From Lingula anatina (taxonomy: Eukaryota; Brachiopoda; Lingulata; Lingulida; Lingulidae): 64,000 bases of DNA. Position 1 is the first letter of the stretch, and each line of letters opens with the position of its first letter. Both the position numbers and the translations under genes were made by a program. Where the stretch lies: contig NW_019775941.1 in assembly GCF_001039355.2 (NCBI RefSeq), positions 93,200-157,199 on the forward strand, written 5' to 3'. A model generated the notes under the pieces. The model was not told the origin of the DNA. It did not search any database and worked only from the letters and a program-made list of their open reading frames with translations. Positions 37,729 to 45,900 of the stretch are shown here, one piece after another.

Positions 37729-38228
37729 TTTATTGTAGGTCCTGCTGTCTTTTCAAATATTTGACTTATAAGGATTTGAATTGAAGCATTTCCAATCTAT
37801 CACCTGGACCTAATTTCAGAATATAATTTAAGTTGAAAGATATAATTTTTAAGACTGAAATGTTGGTTGACTTCAACTGAGGATAAATCTTACTATAATA
37901 CCCATTGAAGTTAAGTTATATTTGGTCTTGGAATAAGTCATTTCATACATTTTGTGAAATAAAGTCATTATCATTTAAATGGACTACAATGGGTCTATTT
38001 GGGGTCAGAGGGTTTGAAGTTAAGACCATTTCTTGACTCATGTTTTCCCCCCCTTGAAACCAGCCCCATAGAATATATCCATTTTCCTTACTTCTAGCCT
38101 ATCCATCCTGGCAGCGTACCCCCTCCCCTGGCAGGCCCAGCTTGTGGAGCTCTGGATACGACCCTCAGGACTCCGTAGATACCTCCTTCATCAAACGCTC
38201 TCCTCATCACCGTTCACCATACCAGTGA
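1..38228 (+). CDS. NUP210: Nuclear pore membrane glycoprotein 210 (NUP210/gp210), C-terminal half, 22 exons
   Basis: Single-pass glycoprotein of the nuclear pore membrane. Almost the whole chain lies in the perinuclear lumen, with a short tail facing the pore. Exons read from splice sites: 1-21 (5' partial), 693-794, 15072-15200, 15443-15570, 15890-16019, 16222-16284, 16549-16728, 16965-17045, 17638-17769, 19883-20038, 32424-32515, 32835-33194, 33405-33489, 33674-33806, 34325-34458, 34735-34876, 35177-35320, 35939-36192, 36484-36706, 37067-37192, 37442-37549, 38098-38228. Phases agree at every junction and sum to 1017 codons plus TGA. Human NUP210 is about 1890 aa, so roughly the last 54 percent is here and the 5' half lies left of the window. 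The identification rests on recognisable gp210 luminal sequence, a BIG2-like domain and a C-terminal transmembrane segment with a Ser/Pro-rich tail. Two introns exceed 12 kb and host other genes on the minus strand. The three-exon block 16549-17769 is repeated at 18171-19390, probably an assembly error; the model uses one copy. Confidence 0.93.
693..794 (+). CDS. NUP210: NUP210 luminal exon upstream of the 14-kb intron
   Basis: Thirty-four codons, phase 0 at both ends, between a CAG acceptor and a GTGATG donor. It opens VSLKVEKGSG and contains the gp210-type phrase PPNIAQV. The preceding partial exon (1-21, reading FNHPSNK) ends at a good GTAAGA donor and joins in frame. The 671-base intron between them shows nothing but AT-rich sequence. 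Confidence 0.85.
1097..1335. repeat. 34-bp minisatellite, about seven copies
   Basis: Consensus unit GTGTGTTAGCTGTGACAACA then CATTGGGTGTGACA, repeated imperfectly across 1097-1335. Later copies are more diverged. It lies in the NUP210 intron between exon 693-794 and the FReD last exon. Confidence 0.8.
1530..4759 (-). CDS. Fibrinogen C-terminal domain exons of the FReD gene
   Basis: Three exons (4759-4607, 4279-4153, 1866-1530) encode about 205 residues, a normal FReD length. Cysteines occur in DCSELY and VVCDG at the N side, and in NCAQ and DNCLTA near the C end, giving the usual two disulfides. The DRDNDRW stretch sits where fibrinogen-like domains bind calcium. The TGA or TAG-type closing of each alternative frame makes these splice choices the only ones that join in frame. 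Stop codon at 1530-1532. Confidence 0.92.
1530..11784 (-). CDS. Secreted coiled-coil fibrinogen-related protein (FReD lectin), 4 exons, 448 aa
   Basis: Exons in transcript order: 11784-11055 (or its duplicate 8627-7898), 4759-4607, 4279-4153, 1866-1530. Phases are 1, 1, 2 and the total is 449 codons with the stop. Residues 1-26 form a signal peptide. Cys72 and Cys74 form a CPC motif, followed by a Pro/Asn-rich linker to about residue 100. Residues 105-202 are a coiled coil. The fibrinogen C-terminal domain runs from Asp244 to 448, starting DCSELYGNG, with four cysteines, the GWWYDNCLTADLNG core and the terminal MKIRPID strand. Such proteins are usually oligomeric secreted lectins that bind acetylated sugars or pathogen surfaces. 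It has no immunoglobulin domain, so it is not a classical snail FREP; the coiled coil plus FReD arrangement fits the molluscan Ig-less type. It lies antisense inside an intron of NUP210. The specific ligand is unknown. Confidence 0.9.
7898..8627 (-). CDS. FReD gene first coding exon, copy on the middle contig (probable alternative haplotype)
   Basis: A 730-base exon from ATG to a CGAG/GTAAGT donor, encoding the signal peptide, CPC motif, Pro/Asn linker and coiled coil. It differs from the copy at 11055-11784 by two residues near the end (Asp to Ala and Leu to Ile in the SDPIKL region) plus silent changes. The block 6573-9702 that contains it is bounded by single Ns and repeats 9704-12850, so this is most likely the second allele placed in line. 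Either copy can splice in phase to 4759. Confidence 0.8.
11055..11784 (-). CDS. FReD gene first coding exon, distal copy
   Basis: Same 730-base exon as at 7898-8627: ATG at 11784, hydrophobic signal peptide, CPC at residues 72-74, heptad-rich coiled coil about 105-202, donor GTAAGT. No upstream in-frame ATG was needed for the model. Downstream of the donor, at 10333-10629, is a short open frame conserved between the copies that I do not regard as coding. This copy is continuous with unique sequence beyond 12850, so I take it as the placed allele. Confidence 0.8.
12851..15071. other. Intron sequence without recognised features
   Basis: AT-rich remainder of the NUP210 intron after the FReD first exon. 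No splice-compatible conserved frame, repeat or element end was found. The same holds for 1867-4152, 4760-6374, 38229-39530 (NUP210 3' UTR then spacer; a weak ATTAAA near 38967) and 63415-64000. Confidence 0.5.
15072..16284 (+). CDS. NUP210: NUP210 luminal exon cluster (four exons)
   Basis: Four exons at 15072-15200, 15443-15570, 15890-16019 and 16222-16284, with phases 0, 0 to 2, 2 to 0 and 0. They encode repeating beta-sandwich-type luminal sequence, with phrases such as AITAFDLCLD, VSGVSLIQVKVVDK-like and LDPRNITLIIGAQFQ, which leads into the BIG2-like exon. The introns are short (240-320 bases). The one after the second exon contains a T homopolymer followed by a GTT run (15645-15714). 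Confidence 0.9.
16549..17769 (+). CDS. NUP210: NUP210 exons 16549-16728, 16965-17045, 17638-17769 (BIG2-like domain), copy 1
   Basis: Exons of 60, 27 and 44 codons, all phase 0. The first two encode a bacterial-Ig-like group 2 (BIG2-like) fold, the domain expected in this part of gp210, with the pattern DPNIASISSGGLIDAESLGD. The third opens MPLYAMGMNEHETPF. The intron between the second and third carries the 148-bp foldback palindrome at 17158-17305. The whole block recurs at 18171-19390. Because all three exons are phase 0, reading both copies would not break the frame but would insert 131 duplicated residues. Confidence 0.9.
17158..17305. repeat. Foldback palindrome with 58-bp arms, copy 1
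   Basis: Arms 17158-17215 and 17248-17305 are inverted copies with three mismatches, separated by a 32-base loop. Each arm begins GGGCTCCGTATCTCGAAAGG and contains GCACGTGCGCAA. It is notably GC- and CpG-rich for the region and sits in a NUP210 intron. Most likely a foldback MITE; RNA from either strand would form a long hairpin. Confidence 0.85.
18171..19390 (+). CDS. NUP210: Second copy of three NUP210 exons, probably a redundant assembly copy
   Basis: Exons 18171-18350, 18586-18666 and 19259-19390 repeat 16549-17769 almost base for base, introns and foldback palindrome included. I see one coding change: GCGGTG becomes GCGATG, turning a Val into a Met in the third exon. I also see single-base intron differences, including one T lost from a T run before 18586. 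The copies are joined by a lone N at 18072, and copy 1 stops abruptly there. This is best read as an unmerged contig overlap of about 1.62 kb. A recent tandem duplication adding 131 residues is the less likely alternative. Confidence 0.75.
18779..18926. repeat. Foldback palindrome, copy 2 (within the duplicated contig overlap)
   Basis: Identical to 17158-17305 as far as I can see, carried along with the surrounding 1.62-kb block. It should not be counted as an independent insertion if that block is an assembly duplicate. Confidence 0.85.
19883..20038 (+). CDS. NUP210: NUP210 luminal exon preceding the 12.4-kb intron
   Basis: Fifty-two codons, phase 0, from a TTTTTAG acceptor to a CAG/GTATGT donor. 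It begins SNLHVPAESNFATHLFARKE and continues with a typical gp210 luminal beta-strand pattern. It is followed by the long intron that hosts the H-type lectin gene and most transposons in the window. Confidence 0.88.
20120..20490. repeat. Old dispersed repeat, copies also near 26340-26470, 32138-32330 and 35430-35790
   Basis: Shared phrases in the same order include GGGTCTGTATATA-like, TTTTGTGAAAATTTCATTTTTCACATATTG, CATGGGNTTGAAGT, CATGTTACCTGT and TTTCTGCTTTGTGTCTTTACATTTG-like segments. No copy is complete and no coding frame is shared. Probably a decayed transposon or SINE-type family; boundaries are approximate. Confidence 0.4.
20546..20551 (-). terminator. Candidate poly(A) signal of the H-type lectin
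   Basis: AATAAA on the minus strand, about 190 bases past the lectin stop at 20740. Confidence 0.45.
20740..23624 (-). CDS. Secreted H-type lectin, 3 exons, 115 aa
   Basis: Exons 23624-23564, 23295-23160 and 20890-20740; junction phases 1 and 2; the total is exactly 116 codons including TAA. The first exon is a signal peptide (MSSIYCLLLLLCLGAYTSGQ). The mature chain has the H-type lectin (Helix pomatia agglutinin-like) pattern: YVSFKKPFPSPPDVV followed by a TAIALLD strand, then NVRV, and a closing strand with the Trp of LKAAWTAC. The domain is about 95 residues, as expected. Family members form trimers or hexamers and bind GalNAc-type glycans; they serve in invertebrate innate recognition and egg or mucus defence. 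Cysteines at 21, 31, 38 and 112 may link strands or subunits. A minus-strand AATAAA at 20546-20551 suits a 3' end about 190 bases past the stop. The gene lies antisense in a NUP210 intron. Confidence 0.88.
21140..22758. mobile_element. 1.6-kb terminal-inverted-repeat DNA element
   Basis: The left end CTGGGGTCGCACTAG (21140-21154) matches the inverted right end CTGGGGTAGCGCTAG (22758-22744) at 13 of 15 bases. Both subterminal zones carry clusters of GGCTAAA/TTTGGC words. It lies between a TA microsatellite and a TG microsatellite, so a target duplication cannot be read. No transposase frame exists. An exon-like block at 21583-21670 (TAG/GG acceptor, ATG/GTATGT donor) and an AATAAA at 22619 suggest it may have captured a gene 3' end. 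The superfamily is unclear; hAT-like is possible. Confidence 0.5.
22780..22825. repeat. Perfect 18-bp inverted repeat (hairpin)
   Basis: GTTAGAATATTATCATTT at 22780 is followed 10 bases later by its exact complement, ending at 22825. It abuts a TG microsatellite (22759-22780) and the right end of the 1.6-kb TIR element. Possibly the end of another small element. Confidence 0.6.
23987..25469. mobile_element. Helentron-like non-autonomous element, copy A (composite)
   Basis: Begins T/TAGTACCACCAGC and ends CTCTAGT/T. GTACCACCAGC at 23989-23999 is repeated inverted at 25421-25431, just inside a 3' stem-loop (GAGGCG-GTAT-CGCCTC, 25440-25455). An asymmetric inverted repeat, a subterminal 3' hairpin and insertion between two Ts without target duplication are the known features of Helentron/Helitron2 non-autonomous elements. 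No protein is encoded. The interior has CCGGCTCCG repeats and TGACCTT-rich tandem sequence. A second 5' end lies inside at 24994. The unoccupied site survives at 28198-28208 in the duplicated copy of this region. Confidence 0.75.
24994..25469. mobile_element. Second Helentron-like 5' end sharing the 3' end of copy A
   Basis: TTAGTACCACCAGTGTGTAAGC followed by the same sequence that opens copies A and B (CATATCGTACGGCTCCG, GGTGGCGTGGGATA). It sits exactly within a CCCATAGT/TA repeat of the outer element. Only one 3' end follows, so it is either a nested insertion with loss of one tail or a chimera formed during rolling-circle transposition. Confidence 0.6.
27012..27701 (-). pseudogene. Decayed second H-type lectin copy
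   Basis: Homologous to the lectin gene at 20740-23624 through a segmental duplication. The first-exon remnant (to 27701) has GTG in place of the start ATG, a one-base loss just after it and a GCGAGT instead of the GTGAGT donor. The second-exon remnant (27012-27121) still reads openly (GFVTSNYCKKGQ, PFPSPPNVVS) but breaks off at the point where the intact copy continues TAIALLD. No third exon is present. LTR-derived sequence begins at 27751, in the place of the presumed promoter. Clearly non-functional as a lectin. Confidence 0.82.
27751..28097. mobile_element. LTR fragment related to the nested LTR element
   Basis: Opens TGTCGTGTCCGACATAAAG and follows the 30120 and 30955 LTR sequences for over 300 bases (ACGCAGTG, GTGGCGGCCTCTTTG, AACTATACAAT) up to AGAATATGTAGCTACC. 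Flanking sequence matching the paralogous block at 23690-23865 is lost, so the insertion was accompanied by a deletion. The right boundary is approximate. Confidence 0.6.
28980..32105. mobile_element. Helentron-like non-autonomous element, copy B, interrupted by an LTR element
   Basis: Same ends as copy A: TAGTACCAGCAGC start, inverted GCTGGTGGTAC at 32057-32067, stem-loop 32076-32091, CTCTAGT end, again between two Ts. Internally a unit of about 155 bases (starting near CATAGTTACTATTGAACTTG) is repeated around 29780, 29936, 30108/31526 and 31654. An LTR-type insertion with TATT duplication occupies 30120-31525. Confidence 0.75.
30120..31529. mobile_element. Degenerate LTR retroelement nested in Helentron copy B
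   Basis: TATT at 30116-30119 is repeated at 31526-31529, and the host repeat resumes seamlessly there, so this is a clean insertion. The left part (30120-about 30436) and the right part (30955-31525) both open TGTCGGGTCC and stay similar for about 320 bases. The right one ends TTACA. A purine-rich stretch (GGAAAAAATGGAAGG) lies just before 30955, as a polypurine tract would. The interior is only about 500 bases with no polymerase or gag frame. The left LTR diverges before its expected end, so it is truncated or rearranged. The superfamily is not determinable; a 4-base duplication is compatible with several. Confidence 0.6.
32424..36706 (+). CDS. NUP210: NUP210 luminal exons, nine-exon block
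   Basis: Exons 32424-32515, 32835-33194, 33405-33489, 33674-33806, 34325-34458, 34735-34876, 35177-35320, 35939-36192 and 36484-36706. Every phase matches (2, 2, 0, 1, 0, 1, 1, 0, 1). The block encodes the last luminal beta-sandwich repeats, with landmarks such as VSVSETGQVTSGLISGQATL in the 360-base exon and FQGMFPYRCEL in 35177-35320. The final exon, 36484-36706, ends at a GCAAGT donor. GGAG/GCAAGT is the only position that keeps the frame into the next exon, so this is a GC-AG intron. Confidence 0.92.
37067..38228 (+). CDS. NUP210: NUP210 transmembrane segment and pore-side tail (three exons)
   Basis: Exons 37067-37192, 37442-37549 and 38098-38228. The first holds the single hydrophobic span, TWLFMLLCIIATISAIVIG, followed at once by the tail. 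The tail is about 79 residues, rich in Pro, Ser and Tyr, with SP and TP dipeptides (SPPTSP, RTPSPGRPS, RSPHHRSPYQ) that look like proline-directed phosphorylation sites. That agrees with mitotic phosphorylation known for vertebrate gp210, but it is inferred here. The stop TGA is at 38226-38228. A CT microsatellite lies in the last intron. Confidence 0.93.
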
Positions 38229-39534
38229 CACGGGACAGGAAAAAACAACTGATCATCACACATAACTACAGCTAACAGGAACATCACAAATGTACTGGGT
38301 CAAGTCCTGGATCTTATTGATGAGATTAGATTTGTGGTGTGTGAGTTCAGGCCTGCAAGATCAGAGTAAAAGATTTTTTTGGTTGCATAATAACAAAATA
38401 ATCTCTAAAAAAATTAGGTAGATTTAACATGGTGAGGAAAAAAGACAGCATAGTCTTGTAGAAAAGAAAAAAAATGTTGGCACAGTGTTGTAGAAAAGAA
38501 GAAAAAAAAATGTTGGCTAAATGTTGAAATGATCTGTTTCAACTGTTTGGGGTAATGTATCAGACCTAGTCGAGTGGATACAAATTGCATACCTTGCAAA
38601 AAGTATGTTATCCTCAGTATCAAAAATGATCAGAGATTTAAATTGTTATTGAATTCCCAACGTTTCACTCTCCATGCAGGACTAAGATGGTGAACATCAT
38701 TATCAGGTCTCACACCATAACCTGCAATGGTAGAGAACTGGAACTGATCTCTAAGAAGCAATGAGATGATATTTAAATTGTAAATATTGCAACATAAGAT
38801 GTACATATTAACAAGATTGCAATGTCATTGGGATGCATGTGATACATTTAAATGTGCTTAAAAGGCACAGTGGGTGAATCTTTGACACAGCACTAAAGCA
38901 AATTTTGAATGTTTTCTATAAATTTCTCATAATACACAATGTCAATTTTTCTTAATTACGTTCAATTAAAGCGCAGTGATCTATGTGAATATGCTGTCTA
39001 GAAATTATTTTTAAATTTTTTGTTTGAGATGGGTAGGAAATTCATTACAACCTCTTGCCATTTTGAGACCCAAAGCATAATTTAAGGTTTCAGTGTTATT
39101 TTTACCTCTGATTTAGAGTAGATATAGTGTATTTAAGTCACTGGGGTGGTCAATCAAAACACTTAAGTCTTGCTTTATTCTGTGTTACAGAAAATATCAC
39201 CCCCTGTGCCTGCAAGTTATGTGAACTTATGATTGGTGAACAACAATAGATATAACTGTAAAATCATGTGATGTAATTGACGACTGATTGTGATTGTGAG
39301 GTGTGTGGTAGAGAGCATAAAGAATGTATAATAGTGTGGTAGATGTGCCCCTTGGGTTACCTTTTTTTCATCAAGTTCAGACATGAGTGAAAATTGTTGC
39401 TGGGGGGTTGGGGGGGGGAGGTAGAAGTTTCGGCACATATGAGTGAAATGAGTGTTGTGGTACAAAGTTAATTTAGATCTCTGTACCTCTCTTTTTTTCT
39501 TGAAAATGATACATTTTTATGAAAGGAGCAAGCT

Positions 39535-39540
39535 TTTATT
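39535..39540 (-). terminator. Candidate poly(A) signal of the mucin
   Basis: AATAAA on the minus strand, about 445 bases past the stop at 39986. A second AATAAA lies at 39174-39179. NUP210 ends at 38228 on the other strand, so the two 3' UTRs face each other across 38229-39985. Confidence 0.35.
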
Positions 39541-39985
39541 ATAGTTATTGCTATACATATTGCTTAAAAAACAATGCAATTGGTGATTCATTCAACATCT
39601 GTAAAAATGAACATTTTGCTACTATTTTCTGTTCACTTGTACAGTTTTACTATTTCGTGCTGGCCNGTGTCATTTCATCTCTAATGGGCGCTTCAGCATT
39701 GAAGCATTCCAGTTTTCCTGCTCAAGTTTCAGACTTTTACTCCCTGGGATAGATGACAGATCCTGTTGGATTTTTATCACTACATCACAATTCCATCATT
39801 TGTGGGTACCAATTTTTATACTGAACTTGGAAGTGTTTGCTCTGCGGGTTCCATTCAGACAGATATTACCATATTACATAATATGTGCTCCTGATGTTAT
39901 GAATGTGGAATTGCAGTCCTCATGAAAGTCACAGAAGAAGTTAATATTCAGGCTACAAGTCTTTGAACAAATGCTGTACTTCGGA

Positions 39986-42900
39986 CTATTCATATGGATC
40001 CCCTGAGGCAGCATCTTCAAACCTGTAAAAAGGGATATTAGTTCCAAATTATAAAATATTTTTTAAAGAAGAAAAGGTAACCAATTTTGCAGTTTCAGTC
40101 AAAGGTAAGGGGAAGGTATTTGTAGGAAAAACTAAATGCAAGCAAAACGACTCGGAGGTAAAGCTAGGGGCTCAGATTGTTATAAATTTCGTGTTTATGC
40201 ATTGATATTAATTAAAATGTTTTACATAGGCCTCATTTCTGCAAAGCAGTTTTTATGGAAAAAAATACTATATACACAAAAAAATTCAGAACAGCTCATT
40301 TCAATGTGTTTCATCAATGAGCGATTAGTAAACTTGGCAACAAGAAGTACAATTTCATTTTATCATTCTTTTTCTTGATGCATACTTTATGTGAAAACTG
40401 CAAGAATCGCTATATTTCTATTCTGTAAATCCTGCATATGTCTTGAAATGAACCCAGTTGTTTTTTATTTCATGCATTGCATTTACAAGAATTCCTTATA
40501 TATAGGCATTTTAAATGCACAAACTGAACCAAGCAACAAATGGAAGTAAAAGATGTATATTGGTATTTTAGAAATGTATTTTTCTTGAATAAGAATGATC
40601 AGAGTAAAACCAAAGGTAACTGTTAATGACATATTTCAGTCAATATGTTATGCAGTTTTGGAGAATGTGAAGGCGCAAGCAGGAAAGCATGCTGTAACCT
40701 ACACCAGGGGGCACCAGTCTAGTCCCAGACATCAATATCTCCCTTTCCTTTACGCCATTTATCTGAGTAGGTGCGTTTGTGGTTGGTTAGTTTATATCTT
40801 GTCATGGTGGCAGACGGATCTGCACTGAAAATGAATAGGGTTAAAGAGGACTAAAAAAAAAACCTACTGGAAGAGAATTTCTGAAGCAGGTAACAAAAAG
40901 ATGCATGTAATTAAGTTATAAGCTTGAGAACTATTGAAGGGAGTTAATTGGTCTTTGTAGTGGCAGTGGGTTACACTTGGACGTGGAAATTCTCACACCA
41001 AACTACTTCAAGCTGTTTTTTAGTCAATCTGTTTATGCCATGAAATAAAAACTTAAAAAGTGCACCACTGAGGTTAAATTGTGGTCAAATTTGTCTTTAC
41101 AAATAGCAAAAGATTTTTCACTATGAAATTTATTTTTCTTGACAAGGACCATCAAGTTGGCAATCTTGCACACAATGCTCATGTGGTCTGAAAGCTCAAC
41201 AACACTGGGGTGTGCATGTAATCTGTATGTATCAGCTGAACACAGCCTGGAATGAGCATGATAGCAGGGAAAACACCACAATAACTAAGCAATGGCCCCC
41301 ATCTGTATCCAGTTAGTATAAAGGGAATACATACCTGCTGTAAGTGAGCATATTAAAGTCATCCTTATCTGTTATGGACAAACCTCCTCTTCGTCTGAAA
41401 CAATTTTAAGATTTGAAGTTAGAATAAGACATTTACAGCTCGTGACCATGTATTGCAAGTAAAAGTGAAGAAGTAGGCTGTCTTGGGTTGAAATTCTAGA
41501 GTATGTTTCTATATATAAGTATTGTCGTGGTTTCCTTATTATTAGACTTGTTCAGTTTTTTGTTGTTTTTACATGCACTAAAAGGAGTAGGAACAATATT
41601 TATGTATCCAAGATAACTTGGCTCTGTTGTTGTGTTTGAAATGCTGTATCTACGACATTCAGACTGCATGGTAAGAAAGATATGGCAATTACACACAGAG
41701 GTACAATTCTAGCTCGTGGTGGAATATTTTATTTAGTCTGTACAAAAGTTTTTCAAATTAAACTAAAGGTGCACAATAGTTAGCAAATGTTAAGTTGACA
41801 AATAGGTTTCAAGATTAGTGAAAATGCAATAAATCAGCACAACTTGGACCAACTATTCACCTAGATCCCTTTAAAATACTTTTTCTTCTTACAGTAAGCA
41901 CTGCAAGTTTCAGATGATACTGGAACCCTGCTTCTCAACTATTAGTATGCCTGTGCTGTTTCTAGCTAATAGTAAAGAGTTGAGTGTCCTCTGAATCTTG
42001 GGGTGACAATGAAATATTCAAGGTTGCAATGAGCACACACTTACCTTCTACAAAAGACCCACAATCCAAATATGGCTGCTGCTATCACCAGTATCAACAC
42101 TATGGGCACAGCTATGTACAGGGCCAATTTCTGTTGATCTGCCATAGTTTGGGTAGCAGGCTTGCCTGCACCAGATTGTGTGGTATTACTTGTAGTACTA
42201 AGTGACGCTGTACTTTCCATAGTGATGCTTGTAGATGGTATGATTTTCATGGTGCTTGCAGTACTTATTGTGGTGCTTGAAGGGGATGTGTTAGTGGTAG
42301 AAGCTGTGGTACTTTGAATTATACTGGAACTGGTACCAAGTTCTGTACTTGTGGTGGTAGTAGGAGTGGTAGTAGGTGTTGTACCAGTGGTTGTTGTTGT
42401 ACTGGATATAGTTGTACTAGATGATGTTGTACTAGATGTTGTTGAACTAGATGTTGTTGTACTAGATGCTGTTGTACTAGATATGGTACTACTAGCTGTA
42501 CTTGTTGTACTGGGAGTTGTCCGGGTGGGTGTTATGGTTGTACTAGTACTTGTCGGTGACACACTTGTTTCCGTGCTTGTTGTACTATGTGTTGAGCTTC
42601 TAGGGGTAGTAGAAGTTTCAGAAGCCATTGTTGTATTTAAAGGTGCAGGTGTTGTGGCTGTTGTGCTTTCAACCAAAGAAGTGGTGGTACTTTTGGATGT
42701 ACTTGTAGGTGAGGCATTAGTGTGAAACAGAGTAGTTGTACTTAGTGTTGCACCTGTAGTAGAGATGTTTGGTGTTTTAGATACTGAAACTGAAGAAATT
42801 GTGTTAGTGGTTCTAACAGTTGCATTTATTGTGCTACTGGTAGCTGAAGTGGTCAAAAGGGTGGTGCTTTCTGAGGCATTTGTTTTGTTTGAGGGAGGAA

Positions 42901-45900
42901 AACTTGGTGTGCTGTTACTCATATTTTGTGAGGTCCCAGATGGCAAAGTGGTTACTTCAGTAGCTGTTGTATTTAAAGAAGGTGTGCTGAAACTTATTGT
43001 AGTGCTAGTCGAGGAAGTGGTTGTTGTACCTAGAGTTGAATTAATGGGTATGGTTGTTGCTCTGGTACTTTGATGGAAAAGATCACCTGTAGTTGGTATG
43101 GTTTTAATGCTAGGTGTGGTCGATGTTGCATCAGTAGGTGTTACAGAAGGGGTGGTTGCAACTGCTTGTTGAGTTGTGTTTGAAGTGCTTGTTGTCATCA
43201 GTGCAATTAAAACAGAAGAGCTTGCAATTATATTGGTTGTGTTATTTGGTGTGGTACTTGAATAGGAAAGATTAATTGTTGCTGATGAGCCTGTAAAAGT
43301 AGACACACTTGATGCTGTTTGAGTGGAAGAAGGTGTTGTTACTGAGGAGATTGAAGATGGTTGCCCAGGGGTGGTTGATTCTACCTGCTGTATTGTGGTT
43401 TTGGATGTAGCACTTTCAGATGATGATGATGTGGTTGAAGCATGTTTGGTAGTGCTTGAAGGTGTGCTGGTTATATAACTTGAAGAAGAATTTGATGTAT
43501 TTTCCATGTTTTGTGTGGTTGTGGTTGGAGGATTGGTTGTGAGACCTCCCATTGTTGTAGTGGTGGTGGTTTGGGTAATCTGTCCATTTGTGCTTGTATG
43601 TATTGTAGAAGTTGTGGCAGTTTGTCCAGGTAAGGTTGTCACTGCTTGCTCTGTTGTAGTAGTGGTCATTTGTTCAGGTTTAGTTGTCATTGCTTGTCCA
43701 ATTGTGGTAATGGTAGTTGGTCCAGGTAAGGTTGTAGATGCTTGTCCTGTCGTGGTGGTGGTAGTTTGTCCAGGTAAGGTTGTCGCTGCTTGTCCCATTG
43801 TGGTGGTGGTAGTTTGTCCAGGTAAGGTTGTAGCTGCTTGTGTAGTTGTGGTAGTGGTAGTTTGTACAGGTAAGGTTGTAGATGCTTGTCCTGTTGTGGT
43901 AGTGGCAGTTTGTCCAGGTAAGGTTGTCGCTGCTTGTCCTGTTGTGGTAGTTTGTCCAGGTAAGGTTGTAGCTGCTTGTGTAGTTGTGGTAGTGGTAGTT
44001 TGTCCAGGCAAGGTTGTAGATGCTTGTCCTGTTATGGTAGTTAGTCCAGGTAAGGTTGTAGATGCTTGTCCTGTCGTGGTGGTGGTAGTTTGTCCAGGTA
44101 AGGTTGTAGCTGCTTGTGTAGTTGTGGTAGTGGTAGTTTGTCCAGGTAAGGTTGTAGCTGCTTGTCTAGTTGTGGTAGTGGNNNNNNNNNNNNNNNNNNN
44201 NNNNNNNNNNNNNNNNNNNNNNNNNNNNNNNNNNNNNNNNNNNNNNNNNNNNNNNNNNNNNNNNNNNNNNNNNNNNNNNNNNNNNNNNNNNNNNNNNNNN
44301 NNNNNNNNNNNNNNNNNNNNNNNNNNNNNNNNNNNNNNNNNNNNNNNNNNNNNNNNNNNNNNNNNNNNNNNNNNNNNNNNNNNNNNNNNNNNNNNNNNNN
44401 NNNNNGTGGTAGTTTGTCCAGGTAAGGTTGTAGCTGTTTGTCCAGTTGTGGTAGTGGTAGATTGCCAAGGTAAGGTTGTAGCTGTTTGTCCAGTTGTGGT
44501 AGTGGTAGTTTGTCCAGGTAAGGTTGTAGCTGTTTGTCCAGTTGTGGTAGTTTGTCCAGGTAAGGTTGTAGCTGTTTGTCCAGTTGTGGTAGTTTGTCCA
44601 GGTAAGGTTGTAGCTGTTTGTCCAGTTGTGGTAGTGGTAGATTGCCCAGGTAAGGTTGTAGCTGTTTGTCCAGTTGTGGTAGTGGTAGTTTCTCTAGGTA
44701 AGGTTGTAAATGTTTGTCCAGTTGTGGTAGTGGTAGTTTGACCAGGTAAGGTTGTGGCTGCTTGTCTTATTGTGGTAGTGGCAGGTTGTCCAGTTTGTAA
44801 GGTTGTGCGAGTGGTTGTACTTTTAACAGTTGTGGAAGCTGTTCCTCCTGGAGATGAACTGCTTCTAAGTATATCAAAAGCAGCTATGGTGGTGATGGTG
44901 GTGGTGGTGGTTCCAGGCATGGTGGTTCCTGGCTTGGTTGCCGTAGTAACTGAAGTTTGGGTCGCGCCCTGGGCAATGGCGAAACTTATACCATGGCCTG
45001 AAATTGACGAAAAAGAACACCGTGTTTTTTTGATCTTGGGGAAATAGCCGCTGCCATTTTAAATATGTATCCTGTGCTTCACGCTTATTGCAAACTATCC
45101 AAATTCACATGTCCATTTGTTCTTATTTCTATTTTCTTGAACATGACAAAACTTCCTTTATAATAATGGTTTTATTTTTGTTTTATCGTGATGAATAATG
45201 TCATTGCGGTTGACCATTAACTTTATTTTGTATGAGAATCGGCCATTTCAGTTCTGTGAAACAAATTCATACTACTCTTTGTGGTAGATTCCCATCCCCG
45301 TGCTTCCTTTTGTTTGTGAGAGAAATATTATATAGTCAGGCAAATAAACGTCGTGGTCAACAGAGATAAGTCAACGGCGTGGTTTCTAAATTCAATGGCT
45401 ATAAAATGATTAGGTGCATGTGTTCCTCAGGGCTACAATAAGCACATTTAGTGATGGTTTATATACATTTTCGAATAAGTTCTCAAATGAAATATCAGAA
45501 GATAATACACGTACATTTCCTTATTTTTATTTAGAGAACTGTTTTACTCCTTGCCCCACGAAATCCCTTGGGGTTGTCTTGTGAAAACTGTCAAGTATGC
45601 TAGTCTTTGAAATAGATGGAATTGCTTCCGTCGTGACAAAAACCAAAACACGGATAGTGCAGCAAGCATTCCATCTTTCATTTTGACAATATAAACCAAT
45701 AATAAAATTCCGTGTATCTTTCAATTTTATGAACTGGTGTACTGATTGTTGACTACTGAGATACCTTTGTAAATTTTTTTCCACAGGATACGAAAATGTC
45801 GAAAATATTACTTAAAGAAATGGTGTTATGAGGGGAGTCCTGTGGAATGGGAATTATAATAATATTTTTGCAATCAAATATTAGATTATTCAACAGTGAA

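Noticed and set aside
39666-39666. Single N as a possible sign of another duplicated contig overlap
   Set aside because: Unlike 6572, 9703 and 18072, the sequences on either side are not repeated nearby, so it looks like an ordinary ambiguous base or simple join.
42351-44741. Long Val-rich open frames on the plus strand (up to 411 codons)
   Set aside because: They are the exact antisense of the Thr-rich mucin repeat. Thr codons ACN read backwards give Val-type codons and few stops. There is no signal peptide, domain or splice context.
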